64,000 nt of DNA from Janthinobacterium sp. J1-1 (GCF_030944405.1 NZ_CP132339.1:5580001-5644000), one strand, 5' to 3'. Shown: positions 26,417 through 38,612, counted from the stretch's first letter. The notes: generated from the sequence alone by a model not told the origin. Translations and numbers: made by a program.

Positions 26417-26542
26417 ATGTTGACCTTTCTTGTCTTTCTCTTTATCGCCATCTTCGCCGCCATCATCGGCTTTGTCGCCTTTGAACTGTTCGAAGAAACG
26501 CGCGGCAGCCACCACAAACTGATGGACCGCTATCACGAGTAG
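26417..26542 (+). CDS. 41-residue single-pass membrane microprotein
   Basis: ATG 26417 to TAG 26540-26542. Residues 2-22 are a continuous hydrophobic helix (LTFLVFLFIAIFAAIIGFVA), followed by a charged, histidine-bearing tail (FEETRGSHHKLMDRYHE). It lies alone between sixA and the potF-like gene. Codon use and the sharp membrane/tail division support translation, but the ribosome site is weak. Function unknown; such microproteins often regulate membrane partners. Confidence 0.5.
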   Translation: MLTFLVFLFIAIFAAIIGFVAFELFEETRGSHHKLMDRYHE

Positions 26543-26607
26543 CGTACCCCGGTTACTATCAATGGCGCCAGTGACGGCAATCCCCGTCCCTCGCGCCATC
26601 GCTTTTT

Positions 26608-27723
26608 TCAGACTCCCGTTTTGAACTTGGTATAAATGCGCGTCATCAGGCGGCGGATGTCGGCCGTGATCGCTTCCGGCGCGGCCATGCGCTGCTTGTC
26701 GGCGTCCGGCAGGAAGATGGCCTTGTTCTCGGCGATATCCTTGCGCACGTATTTCAGGCTGGGCGTATTCGGATTGGCGTAGAACACCTTGTTGGTCAGG
26801 CTGGCATGCACTTGCGGACGCAGGATGTAGTTGATGAAGGCGTGCGCATTGTTCGGATGCGGCGCATCGGCGGGAATCGCCATCGTGTCGAACATCAGCG
26901 CCGCCGTTTTTGGCACCAGCACCTGGATCACATTGCCGTTCTTGGCGTCGAGCGCACGCTGGCGCGCGATATTGATGTCGCCCGACCAGCCCAGCGCCAC
27001 GCAGACGGAACCGTTGGCCATGTCATTGATATAGCCCGACGAGCTGAACAGAGTCACGTAGGGACGGATCGCCTGCAGCACCTTGCCCGCTTCCTGGTAG
27101 TCGGCCGCCGTTTTCGAATACGCGGGCTTGCCCAGGTATTGCAGCGCGGCCGGCAGCACTTCGGAGGGCGAGTCGAGGAAGGAGACGCCGCACGATTTCA
27201 GCTTCGACACATATTTGGGGTCGAAGATCAGGTCCCAGGCGTTTTCCGGCATCGGCATGGTGCCGAGCGCGGCCTTGACCTTGTTGACGTTGATGCCCAC
27301 CGTGGTATAGCCCCACAGCCAGTCCACCAGGTAGTCATTGTTCGGATCGATCTTGGCCAGCTTGGCCTGCAGGCTGGCGTCCAGGTTGCCGATGTTGTTC
27401 AGCTTGCTCTTGTCGAGCTTGCGCAGCAGGCCCGCATCGATCTGCAGCTTCGCCCATTGCGCCGTCGGCACCACGATGTCATAGCCCGACTTGCCCGCCA
27501 CCAGTTTCGCATTGAGGATTTCGTTATTGTCGAAAACGTCGTAGCGCACCTTGATGCCGGTTTCCTTCTCAAAATTCTTGATCGTCTCGTCGCCGATATA
27601 GTCCGACCAGTTGTAGATATTCAGGACTTTTTCTTCCTGCGCATGCGCGGGCAGCGCCAGCACGGCCGCCGCCAAACTCATTCCAAGTACGATGCGTCGT
27701 CCTGCCTGCCATTTGCTTGCCAT
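26608..27723 (-). CDS. potF: PotF-like polyamine ABC transporter substrate-binding protein
   Basis: 371 residues. A signal peptide ends near LPAHAQEE, and the mature part starts VLNIYNWSDYIGDETIKNFE, the signature of the PotD/PotF family. WLWGYTTVGINVNKVKAAL and the aromatic residues that cap putrescine are in the expected order. It delivers putrescine or spermidine to a membrane permease. No potGHI genes lie beside it, so it is either an orphan receptor or the transporter is elsewhere. A terminator separates it from clpB upstream on the same strand. Confidence 0.85.
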   Translation of the reverse strand: MASKWQAGRRIVLGMSLAAAVLALPAHAQEEKVLNIYNWSDYIGDETIKNFEKETGIKVRYDVFDNNEILNAKLVAGKSGYDIVVPTAQWAKLQIDAGLLRKLDKSKLNNIGNLDASLQAKLAKIDPNNDYLVDWLWGYTTVGINVNKVKAALGTMPMPENAWDLIFDPKYVSKLKSCGVSFLDSPSEVLPAALQYLGKPAYSKTAADYQEAGKVLQAIRPYVTLFSSSGYINDMANGSVCVALGWSGDINIARQRALDAKNGNVIQVLVPKTAALMFDTMAIPADAPHPNNAHAFINYILRPQVHASLTNKVFYANPNTPSLKYVRKDIAENKAIFLPDADKQRMAAPEAITADIRRLMTRIYTKFKTGV

Positions 27724-27770
27724 GTCCCGATCTCCAGAGTCGTCAAAAATAGGGTTGATGATAGCAACAA

Positions 27771-27801
27771 GGGCGCGGTCAGGTCCAGCCTGATCGCGCC
27801 C
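27771..27801 (-). terminator. Terminator downstream of clpB
   Basis: Minus strand: 13-position stem GGGCGCGATCAGG / CCTGACCGCGCCC with one mismatch and loop CTGGA, followed by TTGTTGC. It sits 23 bp after the clpB stop. Confidence 0.7.
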
Positions 27802-27824
27802 TCGCCCCCTGCTACAGGAAAGAT

Positions 27825-30431
<2,607 letters not shown>

Positions 30432-30466
30432 GATGAAAAGTGCTCCCGGTTAATTCGTTGTGAATC

Positions 30467-30494
30467 AAATTGGGGTGTGGCAGTACTTTTCAAG
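30467..30494 (-). promoter_or_regulatory. Heat-shock sigma-32 promoter of clpB
   Basis: Minus strand CTTGAAA (30494-30488), 12-bp spacer, CCCCAATTT (30475-30467), close to CTTGAAA-N11-16-CCCCATNT. It lies 36 bp before the clpB ATG. Confidence 0.85.
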
Positions 30495-30538
30495 CATACA
30501 CATTGCAACAAAATAATGCAGAGCGGCTGCGGGGAGAA

Positions 30539-31006
30539 TCAAACCGGGCTGGCCGTCCATTTCGCCAGCGCGGCGTCATCGGTCACGCGGGCATCGACCC
30601 AGCGCGCGCCTTGCGGCGTGGCTTCTTTTTTCCAGAACGGCGCTTCCGTTTTCAGGTAGTCGATAATGAATTCGCAGGCGGCAAACGCCTCGCCGCGGTG
30701 GCCGGACGATACGGCCACCAGTACGATCTGCTCCTGTGGCCGCAAGGGCCCGACTCGGTGGATCACCAGCGCGCCGGCCAGCGGCCAGCGTGCCTTGGCC
30801 TGCTCGACGATGGCCAGGATCGACTTTTCCGTCATGCCCGGATAGTGCTCCAGCTCCATCGAAGCCACGTCCAGCCCCTCGTTCATGTCGCGCACGGTGC
30901 CAACGAATCCCACCACCGCACCCACCTTGGGGTCATGCGCGCGCAATTGTGCGATCTCTTGACTCAAGTCAAAATCGGCTTCCTGGATGCGAACGCCGAT
31001 GCTCAT
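30539..31006 (-). CDS. moaE: Molybdopterin synthase catalytic subunit MoaE
   Basis: 155 residues. GAVVGFVGTVRDMNEG, MELEHYPGMTEKSI, HRVGPLRPQEQIVLVAVSS and the active-site lysines in YLKTEAPFWKKE are conserved MoaE features. It transfers sulfur from MoaD thiocarboxylate to precursor Z in molybdenum cofactor synthesis. ATG 31006 overlaps the DUF349 stop as ATGA; the longer frame would lie inside that gene. No other moa gene is adjacent, so the location after DUF349 is unusual. Confidence 0.92.
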   Translation of the reverse strand: MSIGVRIQEADFDLSQEIAQLRAHDPKVGAVVGFVGTVRDMNEGLDVASMELEHYPGMTEKSILAIVEQAKARWPLAGALVIHRVGPLRPQEQIVLVAVSSGHRGEAFAACEFIIDYLKTEAPFWKKEATPQGARWVDARVTDDAALAKWTASPV

Positions 31007-33585
31007 TGCGCGCCACCGATGCGGCGCAGCAGCGCCTCGATGCGGCTGGCCGTGCGGGCATCGGTCAGCGCGGCGATGGCGCACAGCTGCATCAGCTGCG
31101 AGGCCTGCGTGAGCGGCTTCTGGCCCGATTTCAGCGACGACTGCAGCACTTCGACCTGCATCTTCAGGCGGTCGCGCGCGAACTCGGCGCCGCTGTCGAC
31201 GCCGGCGACGATTTCCAGGCGCAGCACTTCTTCCAGCAGACGTGGCTGGTTCGCCTGCAGCCTGGCCACATAGGCGGCGCTGCCGTCACCGATGGCGGCC
31301 AGCGCGGCGGCAAAGCGCGTCTGCAGGCTGCGCTCATATTGCGCGTCCAGCGGCGGCAAGGCGCTCCAGCGTTCGGTCCAGTCCTGCGCGTCGAGCGCAC
31401 CGGCCTCGGCCAGTTCCAGTTCCAGTGCCTGCACCAGGCGCAGCTTGTCGCGCATGGCGTTCGCTTGCGCGGCGCCGGCGCGCTGGGCGATGGCGTCGGC
31501 CTGCGCCTGCAGCGTGGCAATCGCATCCTGGTAGCGCTGCTCGATCTTCGCTTCGCTGGCGCGCGGCACGGGGCCGGTGGCGTTCCAGGCGGCGCGCGTG
31601 TCGCGCAGCAGCTGATTGATAAAGGCGGTGCGCTGCTTGTCGTCGCCTTCGGGCACGACGGCCGTTTCCAGTGCCGCGCACAGCGCTTCGCGCGCATGCA
31701 GGTGTTCGCGCCGCTCATGGTCGGCCGCATGCGCGGTTTCCTTGCGCCGGGCAAAGATATCGTCGCAGGCGGCGCGGAAACGCTGCCACAGGGCTTGTTC
31801 GGCGCGGCGTTCCAGCGGCAAGGCCTTGGCCAGTTCCTGCCATTTGTCCTGCAGGGCTTTCAGCATATCGACCGTATTGCGTTCGGACGGTTTCAGCAGG
31901 CCCACTTCGACGATCAGCTGTTCGCGGCGCGCCGTTTCGATCAGGCGCTGGGTGTCCAGCGGCTTCGACAAGGCGTCCAGCGCCGCGCCGAATTCGCCGT
32001 CCAGGCGTTTCTTTTCCTTGCGGTCGATGGTGCCCAGGCGCGTCCAGGCCTGGCGCAGGCGCTGCGAGTTCGATGCCACCTGTTTCCAGTCGGTGCTCTC
32101 CTGCGATGCCAGGGCGGTCGCCTCAAGGATCAGTTCCTGGGCCTTGGCCGCGTTGCCGTGGCGCTCTTCGGCCAGCTGCTTGAAATGCAGTGCCGCCGGC
32201 GCATAAGCCACCGTGCAGGCGGCGTCGAAACGCTCCCACAGCGACTTGGGCGCCGGGCCGGACAAGGTGTCGAGCGACTTCCAGCGCTCGCGCAGGCTGC
32301 CGACTTTTTTCGCCAGCTCGCTCATCGGCAGCGCTTGCGCCGGCAATTCCTCGCCCGCCTTGACCAATTCTTCGCGCGAGACGTTGCCGCCCCAGCGCGC
32401 CCAGTCGGCCAGTTGCTTGAATTGCGCGCGCACATGGGCCAGGCGGTCGGCCTGGGCCGGCGTCAGGCGGCCATGCTTGCTGTCGCGCAGAGTCTTGTCG
32501 TGCTCGGAGGCCACATGCAGCAGGCCTTCGGCCAGCGCCGCTTCCATGGCGTCGAGCGCCATGAAGAACTGCTCGGTGCTTTCTTTCGATACCGGTGCGG
32601 AATCCTGGCGTGGCTTGCGCGGCGCTGCAGGTTCACTGGCGACCGGCGCCTCGGGAACCAGCGGTGCGGGCGCCGTGGCCAGCAAGGCCTGGAATTGTTC
32701 TTGAAGACTGTCCGACAGCACCGACTCGGGCAGGCGCGGCAAGGCCTGCCATGCGCGCTTGAGCGCTGCCGGGTCCAGCGTGGCGGCGTCCTGCGCCTGC
32801 CATTCGGCCAGCGCCGCCTGGCGCGCATCGAATACGGCCTGGTGCTGCTGCAGCGCCTGCAAGGCCGTTTGCGCCTGCTCGCGCGCCTGGGCAAAATCAG
32901 CACCGAGGTGTTTCGGCAGCGAGGCGCGCTCGGGCGACTGCACATGCTGCGCATGCTCGGCATCGAGCGTCGCCAGCGCTTGGGCCAGCTCCTGCGCCGA
33001 CTGGCCGCCAGCGGCCAGCTTGCGCGCAGAAGCGACCGCGTCGATCACCGCGCGCTGCAGCGCCACTTGCGCTTCCAGGCGGGCGGCCAGGCCGGCGCGC
33101 ACGCTCGTGAATTGTTCGGCCAGTTCCGGCGTGGCCTTGATCACCTGCCATTGACGGTCCAGCTCGGCGACCTGGTTGGGGCTCAGTTTTTCATCGTTCA
33201 GCAAACGCTGGGCGGTGGCGATGCCGGCCTGGGCGCGCTGCGCCTCGGCCGCCTGGTGGCGGATCAGATCGATGCGGCCCTGCACCAGCTTGGCGACGCG
33301 GCGGTCGGTATTGCGCATGGCCTGATGGACTTTTTCCAGCAGCGGCAACGCGTGCACATGTTCGGCCGCGATCAGGCGGGCTTCGGCAAATTCACTGGCG
33401 ATAATGAAGTCAAAGGCGGCCGCTTCATCGCCGGCCACGGCATGGGCGCGCGCCAGCTGTTCGGCGCGGCGCGATGCGCTCTGCGCCGTGGCGGCGGCCT
33501 GCTCTGCCACCACAGGATCCGGTGCGGTGGTTTTGCCGGCCTTGCCGGCCTTGCTGGCAGTACGCTTGAAGAGAAATTCGAACAT
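31003..33585 (-). CDS. DUF349 domain-containing protein
   Basis: 860 residues from ATG 33585 (MFEFLFKR start), mostly helical and rich in A, Q, E and R, with long predicted coiled coils. Several DUF349-type repeats of about 70 residues can be seen, with the pattern W...P....LWERF (ESLDTLSGPAPKSLWERFDA, LERRAEQALWQRFRAACDDI, DWTERWSALPPL). DUF349 proteins occur singly in betaproteobacteria; function unknown. The gene is translationally coupled to moaE downstream. Confidence 0.85.
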   Translation of the reverse strand: MFEFLFKRTASKAGKAGKTTAPDPVVAEQAAATAQSASRRAEQLARAHAVAGDEAAAFDFIIASEFAEARLIAAEHVHALPLLEKVHQAMRNTDRRVAKLVQGRIDLIRHQAAEAQRAQAGIATAQRLLNDEKLSPNQVAELDRQWQVIKATPELAEQFTSVRAGLAARLEAQVALQRAVIDAVASARKLAAGGQSAQELAQALATLDAEHAQHVQSPERASLPKHLGADFAQAREQAQTALQALQQHQAVFDARQAALAEWQAQDAATLDPAALKRAWQALPRLPESVLSDSLQEQFQALLATAPAPLVPEAPVASEPAAPRKPRQDSAPVSKESTEQFFMALDAMEAALAEGLLHVASEHDKTLRDSKHGRLTPAQADRLAHVRAQFKQLADWARWGGNVSREELVKAGEELPAQALPMSELAKKVGSLRERWKSLDTLSGPAPKSLWERFDAACTVAYAPAALHFKQLAEERHGNAAKAQELILEATALASQESTDWKQVASNSQRLRQAWTRLGTIDRKEKKRLDGEFGAALDALSKPLDTQRLIETARREQLIVEVGLLKPSERNTVDMLKALQDKWQELAKALPLERRAEQALWQRFRAACDDIFARRKETAHAADHERREHLHAREALCAALETAVVPEGDDKQRTAFINQLLRDTRAAWNATGPVPRASEAKIEQRYQDAIATLQAQADAIAQRAGAAQANAMRDKLRLVQALELELAEAGALDAQDWTERWSALPPLDAQYERSLQTRFAAALAAIGDGSAAYVARLQANQPRLLEEVLRLEIVAGVDSGAEFARDRLKMQVEVLQSSLKSGQKPLTQASQLMQLCAIAALTDARTASRIEALLRRIGGAQ

Positions 33586-33712
33586 GACGGGTTTCGCGTG
33601 GATCAAAACCACCATCATAACAAAGCCAGGGGCATTGCATCAGACAGCAATGAAGTAATTATCAAACTATAAACTTAAAGATTTTTCCATCAAACCAGGC
33701 CTGCCACCAGCC

Positions 33713-34378
33713 CTATGCCACATGATGTTGCGGTGCCGCGGCGTTGGCGCCGGCCCCGGAGTTAGCGGCCACTGCGGGTGCATGCACCGGTGCGGCAGCC
33801 GGGGCAAGCGCGGCTGGCGGTACAAAGGGCAGCACGCGCGCCTTGCTGCGGCGGTTTTCTTGCACCCGCGCATCGTGGGCCAGGAACTGGTAAGCGATGG
33901 CAAACCAGGCCTCGCCGGCGATCACCCGGCGCGCCAGGGCGAACAGCTCGCGCTCTTCCATCTCCAGCCGCGCCATCAGGGCCGCGCAAAAGCTGTCGAT
34001 GGCCGCGCCCAGCTGCTCCACCTGCTGCTCCAGCTGTTCGGCGCTGTCGATGGCCGCCAGGGCGCGCCGCTGTACCACATTGACGCTTTCCAGCGCGGCA
34101 TGGTTGAGCCTGTTAAGTTCCGCCAGCAGGCCATCGGCATGCGGCGTGGCCTGGCGGATCGCGGGCACCAGGTACTGGTCGACCTTGCGCCAGTAACCGA
34201 ACTGATACAGGCGGTTCAGCCAGTCGCCCGCGTAGTCGAGGTGCGCCAGGCTCAGCTGGCACTGCTGGCGCTGCTGGCGCAACTGCGCATGCATATATTG
34301 CTGAAACGACAGCAAGCTGACACGGATGCTGGCCTGCTCGACCGACAAGGACACCAAAGTATATGTTGCTGTTAGCAT
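33713..34378 (-). CDS. Hypothetical helical protein, 221 aa
   Basis: No family recognised. The first 160 residues are predicted helical and amphipathic with many glutamines and histidines (QQYMHAQLRQQRQQCQLSLA; LNHAALESVNVVQRRALAAI), ending in an EMEERELFALARRV segment. The last 50 residues are alanine/proline rich and probably disordered. No signal peptide or membrane helix. It might be a small helical-bundle adaptor. It lies upstream of the DUF349 gene in the same direction with a 127-bp gap. Confidence 0.62.
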   Translation of the reverse strand: MLTATYTLVSLSVEQASIRVSLLSFQQYMHAQLRQQRQQCQLSLAHLDYAGDWLNRLYQFGYWRKVDQYLVPAIRQATPHADGLLAELNRLNHAALESVNVVQRRALAAIDSAEQLEQQVEQLGAAIDSFCAALMARLEMEERELFALARRVIAGEAWFAIAYQFLAHDARVQENRRSKARVLPFVPPAALAPAAAPVHAPAVAANSGAGANAAAPQHHVA

Positions 34379-34506
34379 GCACTCACTCCCTTACTCCCGA
34401 TATGCCTTCGTTGACGCAGGCTGAAAGTGAAAGTGTAAGGATTGCCGACACACTCAGGCTTGATCCTGCACAAAACTGGTGCAGGCCAAGCGAACCCGGC
34501 CAACCA

Positions 34507-37176
34507 TTATTTTGGCGCGCGCAGGCTGATGTGCAAGTCCACCACGCCAGGCTCTTCCGATGGCGTGACGGTGCCGCCAAAGCTTTTCACCAGCCTTTGC
34601 ATGCCCTTGTTGCGCGCCATCGCCTCGCCCACCAGTTCCTCGGTGCCGCGGCTGCGGAAGTAGTCGACCAGCTTTGCAAACAGGATATGGCCCAGGCCCT
34701 GGGCTTTCAGTTTCGAGCGCACGGCGATCGCGAAATCGGCGGTGATATTGTCCGGGTCGGCCACCGCGCGCACCACGCCCAGGGTTTCCTGCTCGCCATC
34801 GGGCCGCACATGGGTGGCGATAAAGGCCATCGCGCGGTCGTAATCGATCTGCGTCAGGCGCGCCAGCTGCGACAGCGGCAGCTCGCGCATCGACGTGAAA
34901 AAACGCAGCCGCACGTCGTCCGGGTCGAGCGCATTGAACAGGTCGATATGATGCAGCGCGTCCTCGGGGCGGATCGGGCGCAGCACGATGGACTGGCCCA
35001 TCCACGTCACCTCTTCTTCCAGCTCCTGCGGATACGGGCGGATCGCCAGGCGGTCGGCGCCTTGGCCCGGCTGCAGGCGGATGCGCGCGTCGAGCGCGAT
35101 CACGCCATCGGCGTCGGCCACCAGCGGGTTGATGTCGAGTTCGGCCAGCTCGCCGATATCGGCCACCAGTTCGGCCACCTGGATCAGCGCATGGCAGATG
35201 GCGTCGATATTGGCGGGGGGCTGGTTGCGGTAGCCGGCCAGCAGTTTCGACACCCGCGTGCGCGACAGCATGTCGCGCGCCAGCACCATGTTCAGCGGCG
35301 GCAGGCCGATCGCGTGGTCGGCCGTCACCTCCACCGAAATGCCGCCCTGCCCCACCAGGATCACGGGGCCGAAGGCGCTGTCGGTGGTGACGCCGACGAT
35401 CAGTTCATGCGACTGCGGCCGGCGCGCCATCTGCTGCACCGTGAAGCCGTCGATCAGCGCATCGGGCCGCATCTTGCGCACGCGCTTTTCCATCGCGGCG
35501 GCCGCCGTGCGCAGGATGCCGGGATTGTCGAGGTCCAGCGCCACGCCGCCGACGTCCGATTTATGCGCGATATCGGGCGAGTGGATCTTCAGCGCCACCG
35601 GATAGCCGATGTCGGCCGCCACCGCCAGTGCCTCTTCCACGTCGGCCGCCATGCGGGTGGTGGCCACCGGGATGCCGTAGGCGGCCAGGATTTCTTTCGA
35701 GCGGCATTCGCCGAGCACCGTCTGGCCGGCGGCCAGCGCCTGCGCGACGATTTCGCGCACGCGCGCGCGGCGCGGCGTGCCGGAGAGCGGCAGCTGGGCC
35801 GGCACCTCCATCAAGGTGTCCTGGTTGCGCCGGTACTGCACGATCTGCATGAAACCATGCACGGCTTTTTCGGGCGTGTCGTAGGTGGGGATGCCGGCGC
35901 GGTTGAACACCTGGCGCGCCGGCGCCACCATGGTCCCGCCCAGCATGCACGACAGCACCGTGCGCGAGGTGGCCTTGATCAAGGGCGTGACGGCTTCCGC
36001 GATCTCGATCGAGGACACCATCGCGCTGGGCGCATGCAGCAGCAGCATGGCGTCCGCTTCCGGCTCCGACAGCAGGGGCTTGATGGCGTCGACATAGCGC
36101 TGCACCGGCGCGTCGCCGGCCAGGCCGACCGGGTTGTCGTGCGACCAGCCGGGCGGCAGCGCCTTTTCCAGCGCGATCACGGTTTCCGGCGACAGTTCGG
36201 CCAGCTTGCCGCCGCTGCCCACCAGCGCATCGGTGGCCATCACGCCCAGGCCGCCGCCATTGCACAGTATCGCCAGGCGCTCGCCGCGCTGGGCGCGGAT
36301 ATGCGTCAGCGTTTCGACCGCGTCGAACAGCTCTTCGGCCGAATACACGCGCAGCATGCCGGCGCGGCGTATCGCCGCGTCATATACGGCATCGGACCCC
36401 GCCAGCGCGCCCGTATGCCAGGCCGCCATCGCCGCGCCTTCCGCCTCGCGCCCCGCTTTCAGCACGATCACGGGTTTGCTGCGGGCGGCGGCGCGCGCGG
36501 CCGACATGAATTTGCGCGCCGCCTGGATGTCTTCCATGTACAGCAGAATGGCGGCCGTATCGATGTCGCCGGCCAGATAGTCGAGCAGGTCGCCGAAATC
36601 GATATCGGCGCTGCCGCCCAGCGAGATGAATTTCGAAAAGCCCACGCCGTGGGCATGCGCCCAGTCCAGCACGCCCGACACCAGCGCCCCCGATTGCGAC
36701 ACGAAGGCGATCTTGCCGGCGCTGGCCCCCACATGGGTAAAACTGGCGTTCAGGCCGATTTTCGGCACCAGCAAGCCCATGCTGTTCGGCCCCAGGATGC
36801 GCAGCAGGTGCGGCTTGGCCGCTTTCAGCATCAGGTGGCGCTGCTTGCCGTGTTCGGCATTGTCCAGGCCCGCCGTCATGACGATGGCCGCGCGCGTGCC
36901 CATCGCGCCCAGATCGCGTATCAGGCCCGGCAAGGTGGCCGGCGGGGTGCAGATGATGGCCAGGTCGGGCGCTTTCGGCAATTGCCCCAGCTTGTGGTAG
37001 CAGCGCAGGTCGTGCAATTGATCGTACTTGGGATTGACGGGATAGATGGCGCCCTGGAAGCCGCCTTGCAGCAGATTGCCCAGGGCGATGGCGCCCAGGC
37101 TGCGTTCGCGCCGGGAGGCGCCGATCAGGGCCACCGAGGCCGGCTTGAACAGCTTGTCGAGATTACGGATACTCAT
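34507..37176 (-). CDS. Bifunctional acyl-CoA synthetase (NDP-forming type) / GNAT acetyltransferase
   Basis: 889 residues. An N-terminal CoA-binding domain (FKPASVALIGASRRERSLG, 10-130) is followed by succinyl-CoA-ligase-like flavodoxin domains (about 150-460), an ATP-grasp domain from about 490 (ILAAYGIPVATTRMA, then PVALKIHSPDIAHKSDVGGV) and a C-terminal GNAT acetyltransferase domain from about 724 (VLRPIRPEDALHHIDLFNAL, ending with the acetyl-CoA loop KAQGLGHILFAKLV). The catalytic histidine of ADP-forming synthetases is in the HTGAL/AIARA region (AWHTGALAGSD). Homologues with this order act as protein lysine acetyltransferases (Pat/PatZ) that inactivate Acs; the synthetase half is then often inactive. 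Which activity applies here cannot be told from sequence alone. Confidence 0.85.
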   Translation of the reverse strand: MSIRNLDKLFKPASVALIGASRRERSLGAIALGNLLQGGFQGAIYPVNPKYDQLHDLRCYHKLGQLPKAPDLAIICTPPATLPGLIRDLGAMGTRAAIVMTAGLDNAEHGKQRHLMLKAAKPHLLRILGPNSMGLLVPKIGLNASFTHVGASAGKIAFVSQSGALVSGVLDWAHAHGVGFSKFISLGGSADIDFGDLLDYLAGDIDTAAILLYMEDIQAARKFMSAARAAARSKPVIVLKAGREAEGAAMAAWHTGALAGSDAVYDAAIRRAGMLRVYSAEELFDAVETLTHIRAQRGERLAILCNGGGLGVMATDALVGSGGKLAELSPETVIALEKALPPGWSHDNPVGLAGDAPVQRYVDAIKPLLSEPEADAMLLLHAPSAMVSSIEIAEAVTPLIKATSRTVLSCMLGGTMVAPARQVFNRAGIPTYDTPEKAVHGFMQIVQYRRNQDTLMEVPAQLPLSGTPRRARVREIVAQALAAGQTVLGECRSKEILAAYGIPVATTRMAADVEEALAVAADIGYPVALKIHSPDIAHKSDVGGVALDLDNPGILRTAAAAMEKRVRKMRPDALIDGFTVQQMARRPQSHELIVGVTTDSAFGPVILVGQGGISVEVTADHAIGLPPLNMVLARDMLSRTRVSKLLAGYRNQPPANIDAICHALIQVAELVADIGELAELDINPLVADADGVIALDARIRLQPGQGADRLAIRPYPQELEEEVTWMGQSIVLRPIRPEDALHHIDLFNALDPDDVRLRFFTSMRELPLSQLARLTQIDYDRAMAFIATHVRPDGEQETLGVVRAVADPDNITADFAIAVRSKLKAQGLGHILFAKLVDYFRSRGTEELVGEAMARNKGMQRLVKSFGGTVTPSEEPGVVDLHISLRAPK

Positions 37177-37305
37177 GCTCTGGCCTTATGGACTGTGCTG
37201 CTGATCTGCCTGCAGCGGCTGCGACAGTGTATAGGATGCGCCGGCAAAAAAACTTGACCTTGTGGTGTCTTTTGCAAAAAAGTGCCAGCGCTGCGAAGCG
37301 CGCCG

Positions 37306-38301
37306 CTACCAGCGCGAACGGTGGCTTTCCGTCACGCCCGCCAGCTGGGCCACGATGCGCTTGGGCGCCTGCGCGCTGGCGCGCACCCAGCCGCTGAAGG
37401 TGCCGATCGGCTGGATATAGCGGCTGGACGCCAGCCACAGATTGCGTTCTTCGCGGCGCGCCCCTTCCGGCTTGAAATGCAGGTCCAGCAGGTCGTCGTC
37501 GGTCCAGACGTGCCAGGGCGCCATCGGATTGTCGGGATTGAAGTCGAAATGGGCACGCGCCAGCGGATACAGCTGGCCATCGAGCCACAGCGCGTTTTCG
37601 TGGGCGCCGAAATACCCTGCCTGCAGATTGAAGCCCAGGTCCAGGCCATGCGCCGAGGCCCAGCGCCATTCCGTTTCGCGCGCCAGGAGGCCGTTCGAAT
37701 AGTCGAAGCTGGCCACGCCGTCGTCGAGGCTGTAGCCGATGGCGCCGCAGCGCACCGTGCCCCACAGCGGCAGGCCGCCCGACTTTTGCGTCGCATGTAC
37801 GCCGCCGCCGTCCACCGGGCCGACGGCCAGCAGGATCGGCGACACGGTCGGGCCGAATTCGGCGTCGATGCCGAAGTGGCCGCTATCGAGCCGCAAGCGG
37901 TAGCGGTGCTGGGGCGCCGCCTCGATGGTGATCGTCTGCGACAGGAAACGAAAGCGGCTGCAGCTGTTGGCGGCCACATGCGGCGCCACCCTGGCCGACA
38001 GGCCCGGCACGCCATCACGCGAGAAAGACGCCACCAGCTTGCCCTTGCGCCGGTCGAAGGCGTAGGCAAAGGCGGTGCTGGTCCAGCCCAGGTCGACGAT
38101 GGCGACGGCGCAAAACAGTTCCGGCGTGGCCAGCGCCACGTAATGCCAGCGCTTGTGGTGGAACAGCCGCCACAGCGCGCCGCGCGCGTGCGGCGGCGCC
38201 AGCCGTGCCCAGTCAAAGGCGTGCGCCAGGCCGGCATGGCGGCCGAACGGCGGCGCGCCGCTGGCGTCGGGCAAGGTGGCTGGCGCTGGCGGCAAGGTCA
38301 T
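37306..38301 (-). CDS. DUF2804 domain-containing protein
   Basis: 331 residues, DUF2804 throughout. Typical segments are WHYVALATPELFCAVAIVDLG, GYFGAHENALWLDGQLYPL, HFDFNPDNPMAPWHV and FGTFSGW-like 'PIGTFSGWVRASAQAP', ending GVTESHRSRW. I chose ATG 38301 because GGAGG sits 8 bp upstream; the longer ATG at 38319 has none. Function unknown; the family is beta-rich and probably binds lipids or acts in the envelope. It precedes the synthetase/GNAT gene on the same strand. Confidence 0.82.
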   Translation of the reverse strand: MTLPPAPATLPDASGAPPFGRHAGLAHAFDWARLAPPHARGALWRLFHHKRWHYVALATPELFCAVAIVDLGWTSTAFAYAFDRRKGKLVASFSRDGVPGLSARVAPHVAANSCSRFRFLSQTITIEAAPQHRYRLRLDSGHFGIDAEFGPTVSPILLAVGPVDGGGVHATQKSGGLPLWGTVRCGAIGYSLDDGVASFDYSNGLLARETEWRWASAHGLDLGFNLQAGYFGAHENALWLDGQLYPLARAHFDFNPDNPMAPWHVWTDDDLLDLHFKPEGARREERNLWLASSRYIQPIGTFSGWVRASAQAPKRIVAQLAGVTESHRSRW

Positions 38302-38442
38302 GCGGCTGGCCTCCGGCATGGAATGATTCGGCGACGCTGGCGATCGGTTTGGTTCATGCGATAAAGATACCGCATTTTGCCCGCGCCGTACGCATGTTTG
38401 ACGACCGGCTTGCCGCGCCAGCGCGCCACTTCACGGCACGCT

Positions 38443-38471
38443 TGACAGGCCCCGGAGGCTGGGATAATGTG
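38443..38471 (+). promoter_or_regulatory. Sigma-70-type promoter upstream of the di-haem lipoprotein
   Basis: TTGACA at 38443-38448 and TAATGT or GATAAT near 38464-38471 with 15-17 bp spacing. The start codon is at 38613, so the leader would be about 135 nt. A GGAAG-type ribosome site lies just before the ATG. Confidence 0.55.
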
Positions 38472-38612
38472 AGCAAATATTTCCATACGGAAATTAAATT
38501 CCCCGGCACCAATGATCATTCTGTACACGCCTCGCGCGCGCGGGCGGCGCCTTGGTGGCTGGAAAACCGTCTCTTCTTATCTCTCACTAAATAAAAATCA
38601 AGGAAGCGTGTC

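Noticed and set aside
26315..26599. 94-aa minus-strand open frame opposite the 41-aa microprotein
   Set aside because: Acidic low-complexity antisense of the hydrophobic plus frame (KADDGGEDGDKEKD); no ribosome site.
30736..33672. 978-aa plus-strand open frame opposite the DUF349 gene
   Set aside because: Antisense artefact with no motif; the minus frame shows DUF349 repeats.
34363..37257. 964-aa plus-strand open frame opposite the synthetase/GNAT gene
   Set aside because: No recognisable domain; minus frame has CoA-binding, ATP-grasp and GNAT motifs.
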